From NCBI RefSeq assembly GCF_000471905.2, contig NW_006499364.1, forward strand, positions 6,822,009-6,886,008: DNA of 64,000 nt, in the 5' to 3' direction. The notes under the pieces were generated by a model. The model was not told where the DNA came from. It did not search any database and was given only the letters and a program-made list of their open reading frames with translations. This document shows positions 22,666 to 34,115 of the stretch, piece by piece. How positions within the stretch are numbered: position 1 is the stretch's first letter; each line of letters starts with the position of its first letter. The DNA comes from Amborella trichopoda. Lineage: Eukaryota; Streptophyta; Magnoliopsida; Amborellales; Amborellaceae. Made by a program: the position numbers and the translations under genes.

Positions 22666-24219
22666 TGTCACTACCCGCCCCCGACGACCATACCTTACAT
22701 GGCGACAAGGGATCGAGCGCAGGTTCGTGATCCCAATGCAACGTCTATCACTCATGCCGGAGCAGACTCAACGCCTTTAGTTTCGATAATCGAGCAAACC
22801 ATGGAAATACTATAAAATACTTAAGAACTTAGCGAACCCTAAAATAAAAAATATATTATATTAAAATCCTCTCCAAAATTTCTACAATAAAGGTCTAGGG
22901 ACCAAGGCCCGTGATTGCAGAGTTTACAGAAAACAGTTACAATGGCTAAGAGCCCATCCTCGTACAAGCACTAACTCCTTCTCGAGGTGGCTGCTATGAT
23001 TCCCCAACTGCAACCCGTGCTCCCGACTCTGGACCTGTTGCTCTCAGTCTACAACAAGGGGAAAGAAAAATAATGAGATGCGCTCGAAAGCCCAGTAAGT
23101 AGGTTTAGCGCTATGCATCTATAACAATTCTATTCATGTGGGATAATAGTTCAACCACTCAATAGGAAGTCATAGTTTAGCATATATGAATATAAAGTCA
23201 AGATAGTGAATACGAACATTACATTTAAACGACAGTCAACATTAAATCAGTGCAATCATGAGCATTCAATCAGTGTAATCATTAACATTCTAGCAATGCA
23301 ATCATAAAACATTCCTTATTAGAAAATTCGACCATTACCCACTCACTCCCTAAACCATTACTCCCGTAGTAGAGGCCCTATCCATCAGGCTAAGCCAATC
23401 CCATTGCTTAAGACCTCTACCATCTCATATGAGGGAGTGTAATGACAAGTGGGGTAATCCACTTCGTAATACCCTCAACACACGCACACAGTTCCCAATG
23501 CGCATTAGGGGTTTGATAGACCCTTATCTTGCAAGCCATCAATTGTATATCTCATCTCATTTCATTTCATTTTATGAATTTAGGGTGCGACCCTCTATCC
23601 TCTCCCCTAACCTGTTCCTATAATTATGCAGGTTAGGGAATATGCCAGTATCACTTTCCTTACTACCGATGAGTGTCCCATTGCTTAGCAGGCAATATCA
23701 TAACAGTAACCACTACCGATGAGTGCCCCACCTTGTAGTGGCCAATATCCACATGAGCAGTGGCCATTCAACACAATATCATAACAGTACCCACTACCTG
23801 TGAGTGTCCCACTGTGTGGTGGCCAATATCACAACATCATAACATGCTCAAGCATTTAATTCATTCATGCTAAATCAGTGCCTTATGATAGATAATAGTT
23901 TCATCATGCAATGTTTGTGTCTTACTCAAAACTATCTAGCAGTCACATAATGTCATGACACTTATCATAAAACACTCATTTTATGAGAGCCATCACATTG
24001 CGGTTATCCTTAACAATCAACATTAGCATTACGACACTTGTCATGTAACATTCGTCATGAAGCTATCACAGAGGCATGACATTTATCAATTTTCACATAA
24101 CGCATAGCCGCATAACACCGTTTACATGATACTGTCACATTTAGTATTCATCACATGAAAATTTTCACATAGCATTCATGCTTATTACCTATCAAAGATA
24201 ACACCGGCGGCGTTACATA

Positions 24220-24440
24220 GATAGCGCTACTCGCATGGTGCTACACGCACGGTGTTGCATGCACTACGTTACGCTCACGGCACTACGCGGACGACGTTGT
24301 GCGCATGGCTCTACGTGTACAGCGTTATGTGCTTGGCATTACGCGCAAGGTGTTGCCCGCACAACACTACGTGCATGACGTTGCACTCATGGCATTGCAC
24401 GCACGGCGTTGCATGCACGGCATTGCACACACGATGCTAA
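24220..24440. repeat. CpG-rich ACGGCGTTACGCGC array, 3' LTR
   Basis: Units of about 14-20 bp of the (C/T)ACGGCGTTGCGCGC kind alternate through about 220 bases. Many CG have become TG or CA, the pattern left by deamination of methylated cytosine. The other LTR carries the matching array at about 31815-32005. Confidence 0.75.
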
Positions 24441-25404
24441 GCTTTCTGCTACAGTGAACCATGACATATCATCATATTTCGGGGCATAACTCTCAATGGG
24501 GAATTTTAAAATGAGTATGCAACTTTGATTGCATTCAAAGATCTTCCCAATGGTGGCGATTTGAAGGTTTTTGGGCATCGTTTGCTAGGGCAAAAGCACG
24601 TCCCAACAAGGGTCACTGTTGTTGGAATTTACAGCGACTGTGAGCAGTGACATGTCTCTACATTTTAGGCTATATCTTTCAATATGTGCGATATTTTATC
24701 ATGACATAAAAAGAAAACTTAAAGTAGACATATGTATCTTCTATTTGAGACTAATTTAGTCCCATTTGGACGCCATTTGGTCACTGAACATTTTGATGCA
24801 AAAATAGTCACAGTCCTGAAAATTATTATTCTCAAGTTAAAATGCTTTTAAAGAACACTTAAATGTTTCATGGCCAAGGTACCCTTGAGGCGTGGGACCT
24901 TGTTCATGTTAACTAATCTCACAATGAACTATTTCACGAGTTTTCGTGAATAACAAGATCATTTATATTGTTGAATCTGTCATGGTATTGGGAAGCATGA
25001 ATCTAAAATTTCAATCTTCCATCAACCCATTCATACAATTTCATTCTATCATCCTACCCACCATGGATGCATAAGAGTTAAACCTACTTACATTGCCTCT
25101 CATGGTGCCGTTAACCTTCCCTCATGGACTTTGATGGTTTTCCTTAACCTCAAGCAAAGGCTTTCCAAAGATACAGCAGCAGCAGAGGGCTCACGCTTGA
25201 GCTTTAGAGAGAGAAAATAAGAGTTGAGAAAATGAGGGAGGCAGCGGCAAGATGGGAGGGGGAGGGCTTAAGTACTTAGGGGTTAGGTTTAGGTGAAGGT
25301 CACTGTAGCTGACGGGTATGGTTCTGATAGGCGCGGCGTTGACATATACGGTGCTAGCAGTGGTCACATCTTCGTTTTTCATGCGCGGCATCAACCCTCT
25401 TTTG

Positions 25405-25612
25405 CCTTCTCGGGCGCGACGATAGCCCTTTACAAGCGCGGCGATAGTCCCTTATGCGAGCGGCGTTAGTCCCTTATGCACGTGATGATAGTCGCTTACA
25501 CGCTGGACAATAGTGCCTTACACACGTGACGATAGTCCCTTACGTGCGTTGCGATAGTCCCTTATGTGCATGGTGACTGTCCCTTACGCGCAAGGCAATA
25601 GTCCAATCTTAT
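25405..25612. repeat. 24-bp GCGATAGTCCCTTACACGC array, 3' LTR
   Basis: About nine units of GCGATAGTCCCTTAYRCGY type. The array lies about 100 bases from the LTR edge that forms the start of U3 on the element strand. The other LTR has about eleven units, which explains most of the length difference between the LTRs. Confidence 0.85.
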
Positions 25613-25714
25613 CACCGAGCATGTGCCTCCTCTACTACACACACAACGCTGCCCCTCCACGGCCTCTATCGTCGTGAGCACCTCATGACTGAGGAAAAGT
25701 TTGTGGTCCTTGCA

Positions 25715-25736
25715 TCATTCCCCCCTAAAAAAAGAG
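25715..25736 (-). other. Element 2 polypurine tract
   Basis: On the minus strand a run of A then AGGGGGGAATGA ends exactly at the 3' LTR boundary. Confidence 0.75.
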
Positions 25737-25776
25737 TTTGTTCTCAAAATGAAACCGTTATTAATATAAAAGGTGG

Positions 25777-26061
25777 CGGTTACGTCTCCCGGATTTCATC
25801 CTCCCATTCCCATGTTGATTCTTCTCTTGAATGATATTGCCATTATACCCGGACTAGGGGGATTTCTTTATTGCATAAAACCTGTACTCTTCTGTCTATT
25901 ATCCCAATTGGTTGCTCAACATAGGTAAAGTCTTCCCTGATCGAGATTGGTTCGTACTCCAAAACATGAGATGGGTCGGGCTGATACGTCCTTAATAGGG
26001 ATACATAGAAGACATTGTGAACATTGACCAAATCGGGTGGCATGGCAAGTCGGTATGCCAC
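25777..26061 (-). pseudogene. Element 2 integrase C-terminus and chromodomain-like region
   Basis: YRLAMPPDLVNVHNVFYVSL, then VLEYEPISIREDFTYVEQP and RVQVLCNKEIPLVRV, is the GPY-to-chromodomain junction of Tekay/Del elements. After a frameshift near 25850 the expected continuation WEWEDEIRE is followed by a TAA stop near 25777. The chromodomain in this group directs integration toward heterochromatin. Confidence 0.82.
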
Positions 26062-26801
26062 ACTCCCAATTCCTTCCAGGATTTAAAAAGGCCCAATGAA
26101 TCGTGGGCTCAATTTTCCCTTTTTGCCAAATCTCATTATGCCTTTCGTCGGTGATACATTCAGGAAGACACTATCACCTACATCAAACTCAAGGTCTCTC
26201 CTGCGGTTGTCGACGTAACTCTTTTGCTGACTTTGAGTTGTCTTGAGCTGCTCTCAAATTAAGGCAATCTTCTTAAAGGTCATTTGAACGATTTTGGGCC
26301 CCAATAATTTTCTCTTGCCCACTTCATCCCAATAGATGGGCGACCTAAACTTTCTTCCATACAGGGCCTCAAAAGGTGCCATTTGAATACTGGCTTGGAA
26401 GCTATTGTTGTAGGAAAATTCTATTAGAGGCAAATGGTCTCTCCAGTTTCCCTTAAATTCAGTGACACACGCCCTTAACATGTCTTCCAAAATCTAAATG
26501 GTTCTCTCTGATTGCCTATTTGTTTGGCGTGAAAGGCGGTGCTAAAGGTAAGCCCGATTCGCAAGGCAGACTGCAAACTTTCCCAAGACCTAAAGGTGAA
26601 CCTGGTGTCCCTGTCGAACACGATGCAGATAGGTATTCCATGCAACATCACAATTTCTCTAATGTATAAATGGGCTAGCTTATCCAGGGTATAGGTCATG
26701 CGTACCGGCAATAAATGAGAACCTTTAATTAGTCTGTCCACAACTACCCAAATACTATCATGCCTTGCACTTGACCTTGGCAATCCAGAAACAAAATCCA
26801 T
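26062..26801 (-). pseudogene. Element 2 integrase core
   Basis: MDFVSGLPRS...IWVVVDRLIKGSHLLPV carries the first catalytic aspartate (residue 22 of the frame starting at 26801) and IPICIVFDRDTRF the second. The frame shifts near 26500, and the glutamate region continues in the next frame before MEDMLRACVTEFKGNWRDHLP (26254-26490), followed by FSYNNSFQASIQMAPFEALYG. The first two catalytic positions are present, but the protein is split by the shift, so the enzyme is dead. Confidence 0.88.
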
Positions 26802-26846
26802 CGTAATGTGTTCCCATTTTCACTCTGGTATTGGTATGGGCAAGGG

Positions 26847-27310
26847 CTACAACAATGCAGTGGGTTTCTGATGTTCCGCATTCACTTGCTGACACGTCAA
26901 GCACTTAGCGACAAATTGTGCTACCTCTCTCTTCATGTTGTTCCACCAGAAGGTCTTTTTTAGATCCTGATACATTTTTGTACTCCCTGGGTGTACCGTG
27001 TAGCGGGAGTGACGTGCTTCATTCAGAACAGGCCTTTTTATACTTTCAACATTAGGGACACATACTCGGCCCTTAAACCTTAACAACTCATAGTGAAATC
27101 CTCTCTTCCTCACATTTTTATTTCTTCAAGGATCTTCATAAGTTGAGTGTCTTCTTTTTGCGCCACCCGGATCTGTTGAAAGAGCTGAGGCTCTATCCTC
27201 ATACACGAAAGCATCCCTGTCGCATCATCAAGGGGTGGAGTTCGGTGCCATTCCACTGCAGCTTCTAGTAATGTCATCTCCCTGACCATCAAGTGTGCCA
27301 CTGAGACCAC
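26847..27310 (-). pseudogene. Element 2 integrase zinc finger and RNase H-integrase linker
   Basis: The frame 26847-27113 has HSRYTVHPGSTKMYQDLKK, then FWWNNMKREVAQFVAKCLTCQQV, the HHCC zinc finger of chromovirus integrases. Upstream, 27110-27310 encodes an acidic linker in another frame. A frameshift near 27110 separates them. Confidence 0.85.
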
Positions 27311-27659
27311 AACTTTTGCGACTCAAGGCATCTGCTACTACATTAGTTTTGCCTGGGTGGTACTCGATTGTACAGTCATAATCATTCAATAAGTCTATCC
27401 ATCTTCTTTGCCTGATGTTCAATTCCTTCTGGGAAAATAGGTACTTGAGGCTCTTGTGGTCTGTGAACACTTTAAACTGGGCCCCATAAAGGTTGTACCT
27501 CCAGATTTTCAATGTGAACACTACGATCGTGAGCTCCAAGTCATGAGTCGGATAGTTTTGCTCGTACAGCTTTAGCTGCCTGGAGGCATACACAATAACC
27601 GTATGTCTTTGTATTAGTATGCACCCAAGCCCTTTATGGGATGCATCGGTAGAAACCAT
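27228..27659 (-). pseudogene. Element 2 RNase H
   Basis: [15 protein letters not shown], then [60 protein letters not shown] and [10 protein letters not shown] are the full series of Ty3/gypsy RNase H motifs in a single 143-codon frame. The first aspartate (TDAS), the glutamate region (HDLELT), FTDHKSL and VADALSR are present. Confidence 0.9.
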
Positions 27660-27741
27660 AAAAGCTTCATTTCCATTGGGTTTAATCTTCTCTTGAGTTC
27701 CTGGAAACTCTCTTCACAACCCTTTGACCACTCACATTCTT

Positions 27742-28448
27742 CTAGGTCAGCCAAGTAAGGGGGAGTGTTATCTCTGAGAATCCCTCCACAAAGCGCCTGT
27801 AATATCCTGCTAACCCTAGAAAGCTACGAATTTTGGTCACATTTATCTGTCTCTCCCACTTAAGTATGGCTTCAATCTTGGTGGGTTCGATCGTGATCCC
27901 ATCTTTGGAAATGGTGTGTCCAAGGAAAGACACACTAGGGAGCCAAAACTCACTCTTGCTTAATTTAGCATACAATCTTTTTGACTTCAGAGTTTGCAAG
28001 ACACTTCTCAAATACTGCTCATGTAGTTCTTGGTTTTTTGAATGAATCAAAATATAATTAATAAATACCACTACAAAATCGTCTAGGAAAGGTCTGAACA
28101 TCCTATTCATCAAATCCATAATTACAGTGGGGGCATTGGTTAACGTGAACGTCATCACTAAGAACTCATAATGACCATATCGAGTTCTGAAAGCAGTCTT
28201 TGGGATGAGTCCCTCCTTGATTCGCAGCTGGTGATACCCCGAATGGAGGTCGATCTTTGGAAACATCTGGGCCCTTGGAGTTGATCAAATAGGTCATCAA
28301 TTCTAGGCAAAGGGTACTTGTTTTTCACCATCACTAGGTTCAACTGCCTATAGTCAATACACAGTCTTAAGGACCCATCCTTCTTCTTCACAAACAAAAC
28401 CGGTGCACCCCAAGGTGACACACTAGGTCGAATGAATCCCTTATCCAA
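27742..28448 (-). pseudogene. Element 2 reverse transcriptase with mutated active site
   Basis: The N-terminal part (28158-28448) carries [31 protein letters not shown] and [11 protein letters not shown]. After a frameshift near 28260 it continues as [29 protein letters not shown] and then [10 protein letters not shown]. The catalytic position that is normally FIDDILIYS reads FINY (28054-28059), so both active-site aspartates are lost. [11 protein letters not shown] and [11 protein letters not shown] follow. RT activity is not possible from this copy. Confidence 0.92.
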
Positions 28449-28454
28449 TAATTC

Positions 28455-29588
28455 CTACAACTGCTCTTTTAGCTCTTTCAATTCTACTGGAGCCATTCTA
28501 TACGAGGCCTTGAAGATGGAAGCAGTGCCAGGTACTACTTTTATCTCAAATTTGATTTCTCTTCCTGGCGGTAGGGACAACAATTCCTCTGGGAACACCT
28601 CACGGTATTCCTTTACTACTGGTATCCCTTCCAACTGGGTCTGGACACCCCGATTCTCTACCACATAAGCTAGGTACCCTTCACACTCATTAGCTAGAAG
28701 GTGAGAGGCCCAGATGGCAGAGATGAGGAGCATTGTGGATTTGCCTCTAATGCCCCTGAAGTGTATTTCTGCTTGGTCGGGACATTTAAAGGTTACCCAC
28801 TTTTCATGGTAGTTGACAGTGGCATGATGTGTAAACAACCAATCCATGCCTAGAATCACATCAAAGTCTTGAATGTCTAGGGGGATTAGATCCATAGGTA
28901 GGTCGCACCCATCAATTGTAAGCTTACACCGTCTATATACTATATCAGTTTCCATAGAGCCTCCCACAGGAGTGCATACTACTAAAGTATAATTGAGACA
29001 TGTAGGTGCAACATTCATGTAACAGACAAAATGGGGTACGACAAATGAATGAGAGGATCTAGGGTCAATTAAGACTTTAACATTAATATCACAAATTGAG
29101 ATCGTACCTCTGATTACCGAGGTGAATGCCTTGGCCTCTTGTTTGGTGAGTGCGAACACTTGACCTTGGGTCTTCGGGCAATCCTCGGGCTTAATCATTG
29201 GGCAATCCCTCACCCAGTGGCCAGGCTTGCCACATTTCATACACACATTCTTCTTTCGATAACATTTCGCGGTAGTGTGGTTGTCTCTCCCACAATAAGT
29301 ACAATTCAGGCGTTGATCTGTGTCCATAATGCCTGGGAGACTCTTTGGGATCCTCAGATTAGGTGGGTATGGCCTTCCTCTGGTGTTTCTTCTTGTAAAC
29401 TGTTGGGATTTCTTCCCAAACCTTCCCGACTGCACGACTTTTATTTTTCCTTCATTCCTTGACCTGCGATCCTCGTAGTCTGCCTCAATCTTTAGGGCAT
29501 GGTCTACCATCGGGGAGTGCGAATTTATATTGACCGACATCACTCTACTTTTGATATTTGGTTGTAAGCCCCTTTCAAATTTAGCCAC
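28455..29588 (-). pseudogene. Element 2 Gag C-terminus, zinc knuckles and protease
   Basis: A 377-codon frame, the longest in the window. Two Cys-His boxes lie at residues 96-109 (CTYCGRDNHTTAKC) and 116-129 (CMKCGKPGHWVRDC); the second is a canonical CX2CX4HX4C knuckle. Protease follows: VLIDPRSSHSFV near residues 172-183 has DPR where DSG or DTG is required, so it is dead, although VILGMDWL is normal. The frame ends with FKASYRMAPVELKELKEQL just before RT. The start shown is only the first ATG; the upstream Gag is in the same element at 29589-30139. Confidence 0.9.
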
Positions 29589-30139
29589 CTTCTACTTCTC
29601 GATATTTATGATGTGGGACGCATACCTAGAGAGCTCTACAAACAGGGCGGTGTATTGTTTGACATTCATATTCCCTTGCTGGAGTTCAATAAATTCTACT
29701 TCTTTCATTTCCTTGACTAAATCGGGGAAATACTTCTCGTCAAATGCTGCCAAAAAGTTCTCTCAGGTGACCTCGATCCCTGCCTCCCTCCAAGTCTGCT
29801 TCACCGAGTCCCATCAGTATTTTTCTTCCCCTTCTAGCATAAAGCCCCCTAGCCTAACCGTTTGCTCATCCGAGCAGTGTAACACCTCTAAAATTTTCTC
29901 TATTCACGTCTTCCACCTATCAGCCTTCTCCACTCCTCCCTGCCCCAAAAGGTTGGGGTTGCCATTCTCCTCAACCTCTCCATGAGGCTACTGTCATTCT
30001 GCTCTGGAGTAGGGGTAAAATGGGTTGACATCGATTCCTTCATCATTTGGGTCATAGTCCCCAGAGTCCTGTAGAACTTGTTGAGTGCCTCAATATTTTC
30101 ATTACTGGAATTCGCATTGTGGTTACGAGTTCTCAACAT
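29589..30139 (-). pseudogene. Element 2 Gag N-terminal part
   Basis: The minus-strand start MLRTRNHNANSSNENIEALN at 30139 lies about 90 bases after the PBS, so it is the likely Gag start. Further frames carry the core of retrotransposon Gag, with LEGEEKYWWDSVKQ, WENFLAAFDEKYFP and FIELQQGNMNVKQYT, broken by frameshifts near 29900 and a stop near 29590. The next block begins KFERGLQP, the normal end of the Gag core. Confidence 0.8.
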
Positions 30140-30230
30140 CTTTTAACCTAGTCACAAGAACACCTAGACACTAGTCTACCTCAAAGCTAATCTAAGGACT
30201 CTCCTAACTCCCTTGGCCAAAAATCCTATC

Positions 30231-30248
30231 ATAGCTGCTCTGATACCA
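30231..30248 (-). other. Element 2 PBS, tRNA-iMet type
   Basis: The minus strand reads TGGTATCAGAGCAGCTAT four bases inside the 5' LTR. The first twelve bases are the classic initiator-methionine tRNA PBS of plant LTR retrotransposons. Confidence 0.92.
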
Positions 30249-31814
30249 TAACTGTCACGACCCTGCCCTCAACCACCATACCTTACTTTGCGACAAGTGA
30301 TTGAGTGCGGGTTCGTGATCCCAATGTAACGTCTGTCACTCATGCCAGAGTGGACTTAGCGCCTTTAATTTCGATAATCGAGCAAACCATGGAAATACTA
30401 CAAACAATTTAAAAACTTGGAAAACCCAAAAATTAAAAAGATATTACATTAAAATCCTCTCCAAAATTTCTATAATAAAGTTCTAGGCACCGATGCCCGT
30501 GATTATAGAGTTTACATAAAACAATTACAAATTGGGCTAAGAGCCCGACCTCGTACAAGCACTAACTCCCTCTCGAGGTGGCTGCTCTGATTCCCCAACT
30601 GCAACTCGTGCTCCCGACTCTGGACCTGTTGCTCTCAGTCTACAAGGAGGGGAAAGAAAAATAATGGGATGAGCTCGAAAGCCCAGTAAGAAGGTCTAGC
30701 GTTATGCATCTATAGAAATTATATTCACGTGGGATAACCATTCAACCCCTCAATATGAAGTCATAGTTTAGTATGAATATCAGGTCAAGACATCGAATAT
30801 GAACATTACATTTAAATGACAGTCAACATTAAATCAGTGCAATCATGAGCATTCAATCAGTGTAATCATTAACATTCCAGCAGTGCAATTATAAAACATT
30901 CCTTATTCAGAAAATTCAACCATTACCCTCTCACTCCCAAAACCATTTACTCCCACAGTAGAGGCCCTATCCATCAGACTAAGCCAATCCCATTGCTTAA
31001 GAAAGACCTCTACCATCTCATAGGAGGGGGTGGTAATGATAAGTGGGGTAATCCACTTCGTAATACCCTCAACACATGCACATAGTCACAAGTGCGCATT
31101 GAGGGTTCGATAGACCCTTACCTTGCAAGGCATCAATCGTATATCTTATCTCATTTCATTTCATTTTATGAATTTAGGGTGCAACCCCCTATCCTCTATC
31201 CTCTCACCTAAACCGTTCCTATCATTATGCAGGTTGGGGAATATGCTGACATCACTTTCCTTACTACTGATAAGTGCCCCATCACATAGCAGGCGATTTA
31301 TAACAGTAACCGCTACTGGTGAGTGTCGTACTATGTAGTGGCCAATATCCGCATGAGTAGTGGCCATTCAACACAATTTCATAACAATACGCACTACCGG
31401 TGAGCGTCCCACTACGTAGTGGCCAATATCACAACATCATAACATGCTCAAACATTTAATTCATTCATACTAAATCAGTGCCTTATGATAGATAATTCCA
31501 AATTTCATCATGCAATATTTGTGTCTTACTCAAAACTATCTAAAAGTCACATAATGTCATGACACTTATCATAAAACACCCATTCTATGAGGGCCATCAC
31601 ATTGCGTTTATATTTAACAATCAACATTAGCATTACGTCACTTGTCATGTAACATTTGTCATGGAGCTATCACAGAGGCATGAAATTTATCAATTTTCAC
31701 ATAATGCATAGCCGCATAGCACCATTTACATGATCTTGTCGCATTTAGTATTCATCACATGAAAATTTTCACATAACATTCATGCTTATTACCTATCAAA
31801 GATAACACTGAAGA

Positions 31815-32005
31815 CTTTACACAGGCGGCGTTACATAGACGGCGCTACTCGTACGGGGCTACACGCACGGCGCTACGTGCACGGCATTGCGCTCATGACG
31901 CTTTGTGCACGGCATTACGAGCATAGTGTTACACGCATGTTGTTAAGCGCAAGGCATTGCACGTACGACTCTACGAACACAGTGTTGCGGACATGGCGCT
32001 AAGCT
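31815..32005. repeat. CpG-rich ACGGCGTTACGCGC array, 5' LTR
   Basis: Counterpart of 24220-24440, with GGCGCTACTCG, CACGGCGCTACGTGC and similar units. It retains CG at many positions that are TG or CA in the other LTR, and vice versa. Confidence 0.75.
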
Positions 32006-33009
32006 TTCTGCAACAGTGAACCATGACAAATCATCATATTTTGGGGCATAACTCTCATTCTATGGGGAATTTTAAAATGGGTTCAATATGCAACTTTGAG
32101 TACATTCAAAGATCTTCCCAATGGTGGAAATTTGAAGGTTTTTGGGCATCATTTTCTAGGCCAAAAGCACGGCCCAACAAGGGTCACGGTTTCTGGAATT
32201 TATGACGACTGTGAGCAGTGACATGTCTCTACATTTTGGGCTATATCTTTCAATATGTGTGAGATTTTATCATGACATAAAAAGAAAACTTGAAGTAGAC
32301 ATTCTATTTGAGACTGATTTGGTCCTATTTGTATACCATTTGGTCATTGAACATTTGATGCAAAAATAGTCACTGTATTGGAAATTCTTATTCTCAAGTT
32401 AACATTCATTTAAAGAACACTTAAATGTTTCATGGCCAAGGTACCCTTACGGCGTGGGACCTTGTTCCTGTTATCAAGTCTCACAATGAACTATTTCATG
32501 AGATTTCGATCATTTACATTGTTGAATCAATCATGGCATTGAGAAGCACGAATCTAAAATTTCAATCTTCCATCAACCCATTCATACAATGCATCTTCAT
32601 TCTATCATTCTACCCATCATGGATGCATAAGAGTTAAACCCACTGACATTGCCTCTCACGGTGCCCTTAACCTTCCGTCATGGCTTTTGATGGTTTTCCT
32701 TAACCCCAAGCAGAGGCTTTTCAAAGATACAACAATAGCAGAGGGCTCACGCTTGAGCTTTAGAGAGAGAAAGTGAGAGTTGGGAGAGTTGAGAAAATGA
32801 GGGAGGAGGTGGAAATAAGGGAGGGGGAGAGCTTAAGTACTCAGGGGTTAGGTGAAGGTAACTGTAGCTGATGGGTATGGTTCTGACAGGAGTGGCACTG
32901 ACACGTACGACGCAGACAAGTGCGACGATGGTAGCGGTCACATCTTCCTATTTCATGCACGGTGTCAACCCTATTCTTCATTCTCGAGCGGCGATGCTCC
33001 AATTCTCGC

Positions 33010-33262
33010 GTGTTCATAGCCCCTTAAACGCGTGGCGATAGTCCCTTACACGGGCAGCGATAGTCCCTTACACGCGCGATGATAGTCCTTTACACGCGTG
33101 GTGATAGTCCCTTATCCGCGCGGCGGTAGTCTTTTATGTGTGCGGCGATAGTCCCTTACACGCACGGTGGTAGTCCATTACGCGCACGGCAAAAGTCCCT
33201 TATGCGCGCGACGATAGTCCCTTACGTTCGCGACGATAGTCCCTTACACTCGCAGCGATAGT
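33010..33262. repeat. 24-bp GCGATAGTCCCTTACACGC array, 5' LTR
   Basis: About eleven units, each GCGATAGTCCCTTAC followed by a variable CG-rich six to nine bases. The array sits near the U3 start on the element strand, where enhancer-like repeats would lie. Confidence 0.85.
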
Positions 33263-33374
33263 CCAATCTTATCGCCTGGTGCGGGCCTCCTCCACTAGAC
33301 ACATGGCGCTGCCCCTCCACGGCCTCTATCGTCTTGAGCGCCGCATGATGGGGGAAAAATTTGTGGTCCTTACA

Positions 33375-34115
33375 GTACATGTAGTTCCATTATGAATGAC
33401 TGTATGTTTTTTTTTTTGATTCTAGGTTTGGCTTATACAGACTATTTTTATCTATAATGTTGCATAAATAAATTAGCTTCAAATTTTTAGGTATGCATAT
33501 GTATTTTTTAATGTTATTATCAATTTTATTAATGCACTAAAATGTTTGTTCTTCAATGTAGATATATAATTCAAGTTTGATTGATACATAATTAAGTATG
33601 TCATGAAAGTATAATTATCATGCAATAAAAACTTGTATTTTTTAATTTTATCATAAAAAAGAAGATATGTGGCAAGTCTACATGTAGTGGCATTATGAAT
33701 GACTATATCATTGTAAATAATTTTTTTTCTTGATTCTAGGTTTGGCTGATACGCACTATTTTTATCTATAATGTTGCATAAATAAAATAAATTCGAATTT
33801 TAGGTATGCATATTTATTTTTTAATTTATTGTCAATTTTATTAATGCACTAAAATCTATGTTCTTGATCTAGATATATAATTCAATTTTGTTTGATACAT
33901 AATTAAGTAAGTCATGAATGTATAATTATTATGCAATAAAAACTTTTATTTGTTAATTTTTTCTTCAAGAAGAAGATATGTGGTGAGTTGGTGGCATTAT
34001 GAATGACTATATCGTTGTATTTTTTTTTTTTATTGATACTATAGCATTGTAATTATTATTTTTTCTTGATTCTAGGTTTGGCTGATATAGACTATTTTTA
34101 TCTATAATGTTCCAT
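33375..34115. repeat. AT-rich tandem repeat, unit about 313 bp
   Basis: AGGTATGCATAT at 33489 recurs at 33802, a spacing of 313 bp. Each unit also holds TTAATGCACTAAAAT, GATACATAATTAAG, GTCATGAA(A/T)GTATAATTAT, GAAGATATGTGG, AGTGGCATTATGAATGACTATATC and TTGATTCTAGGTTTGGCTGATA in order. Pieces of the same family flank both LTR elements. The array ends just before the hAT transposase. Confidence 0.85.

Larger units (their letters stand above)
22666..25714 (-). repeat. Element 2 3' LTR (3049 bp)
   Basis: Starts TGTCACTACCC and ends GTGGTCCTTGCA in plus orientation. A block at 23650-23830 has three units of ACTACC(G/T)(A/G)TGAGTG...TAGTGGCCAATATC. GC-rich arrays lie at 24220-24440 and 25405-25610. 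In about 147 bases compared with the other LTR (22920 against 30508) I count roughly ten differences. Confidence 0.92.
22666..33374 (-). mobile_element. Element 2: Tekay/Del-like chromovirus with very long LTRs
   Basis: A 10.7 kb Ty3/gypsy element. LTRs of 3049 bp (22666-25714) and 3122 bp (30253-33374) make up more than half of it. On the minus strand a tRNA-iMet-type PBS is followed by Gag with zinc knuckles, protease, RT, RNase H, integrase and a chromodomain-like C-terminus, then PPT and 3' LTR. This domain order and the C-terminal chromodomain identify a chromovirus. Frameshifts and mutated catalytic sites make it defective. The flanking CTACA/GTACA differ by one base. Confidence 0.92.
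30253..33374 (-). repeat. Element 2 5' LTR (3122 bp)
   Basis: Runs from TGTCACGACCC to GTGGTCCTTACA in plus orientation, TG...CA in both readings, and is colinear with 22666-25714. It is 73 bp longer, mainly because the 24-bp array at 33010-33260 has more units. Confidence 0.92.

Noticed and set aside
24252..24440. Plus-strand frame rich in Cys, His and Thr
   Set aside because: It lies entirely within the GC-rich LTR array of element 2, antisense to the element.
27833..29985. Plus-strand frames of 70-151 codons across element 2
   Set aside because: They are antisense shadows of the chromovirus polyprotein.
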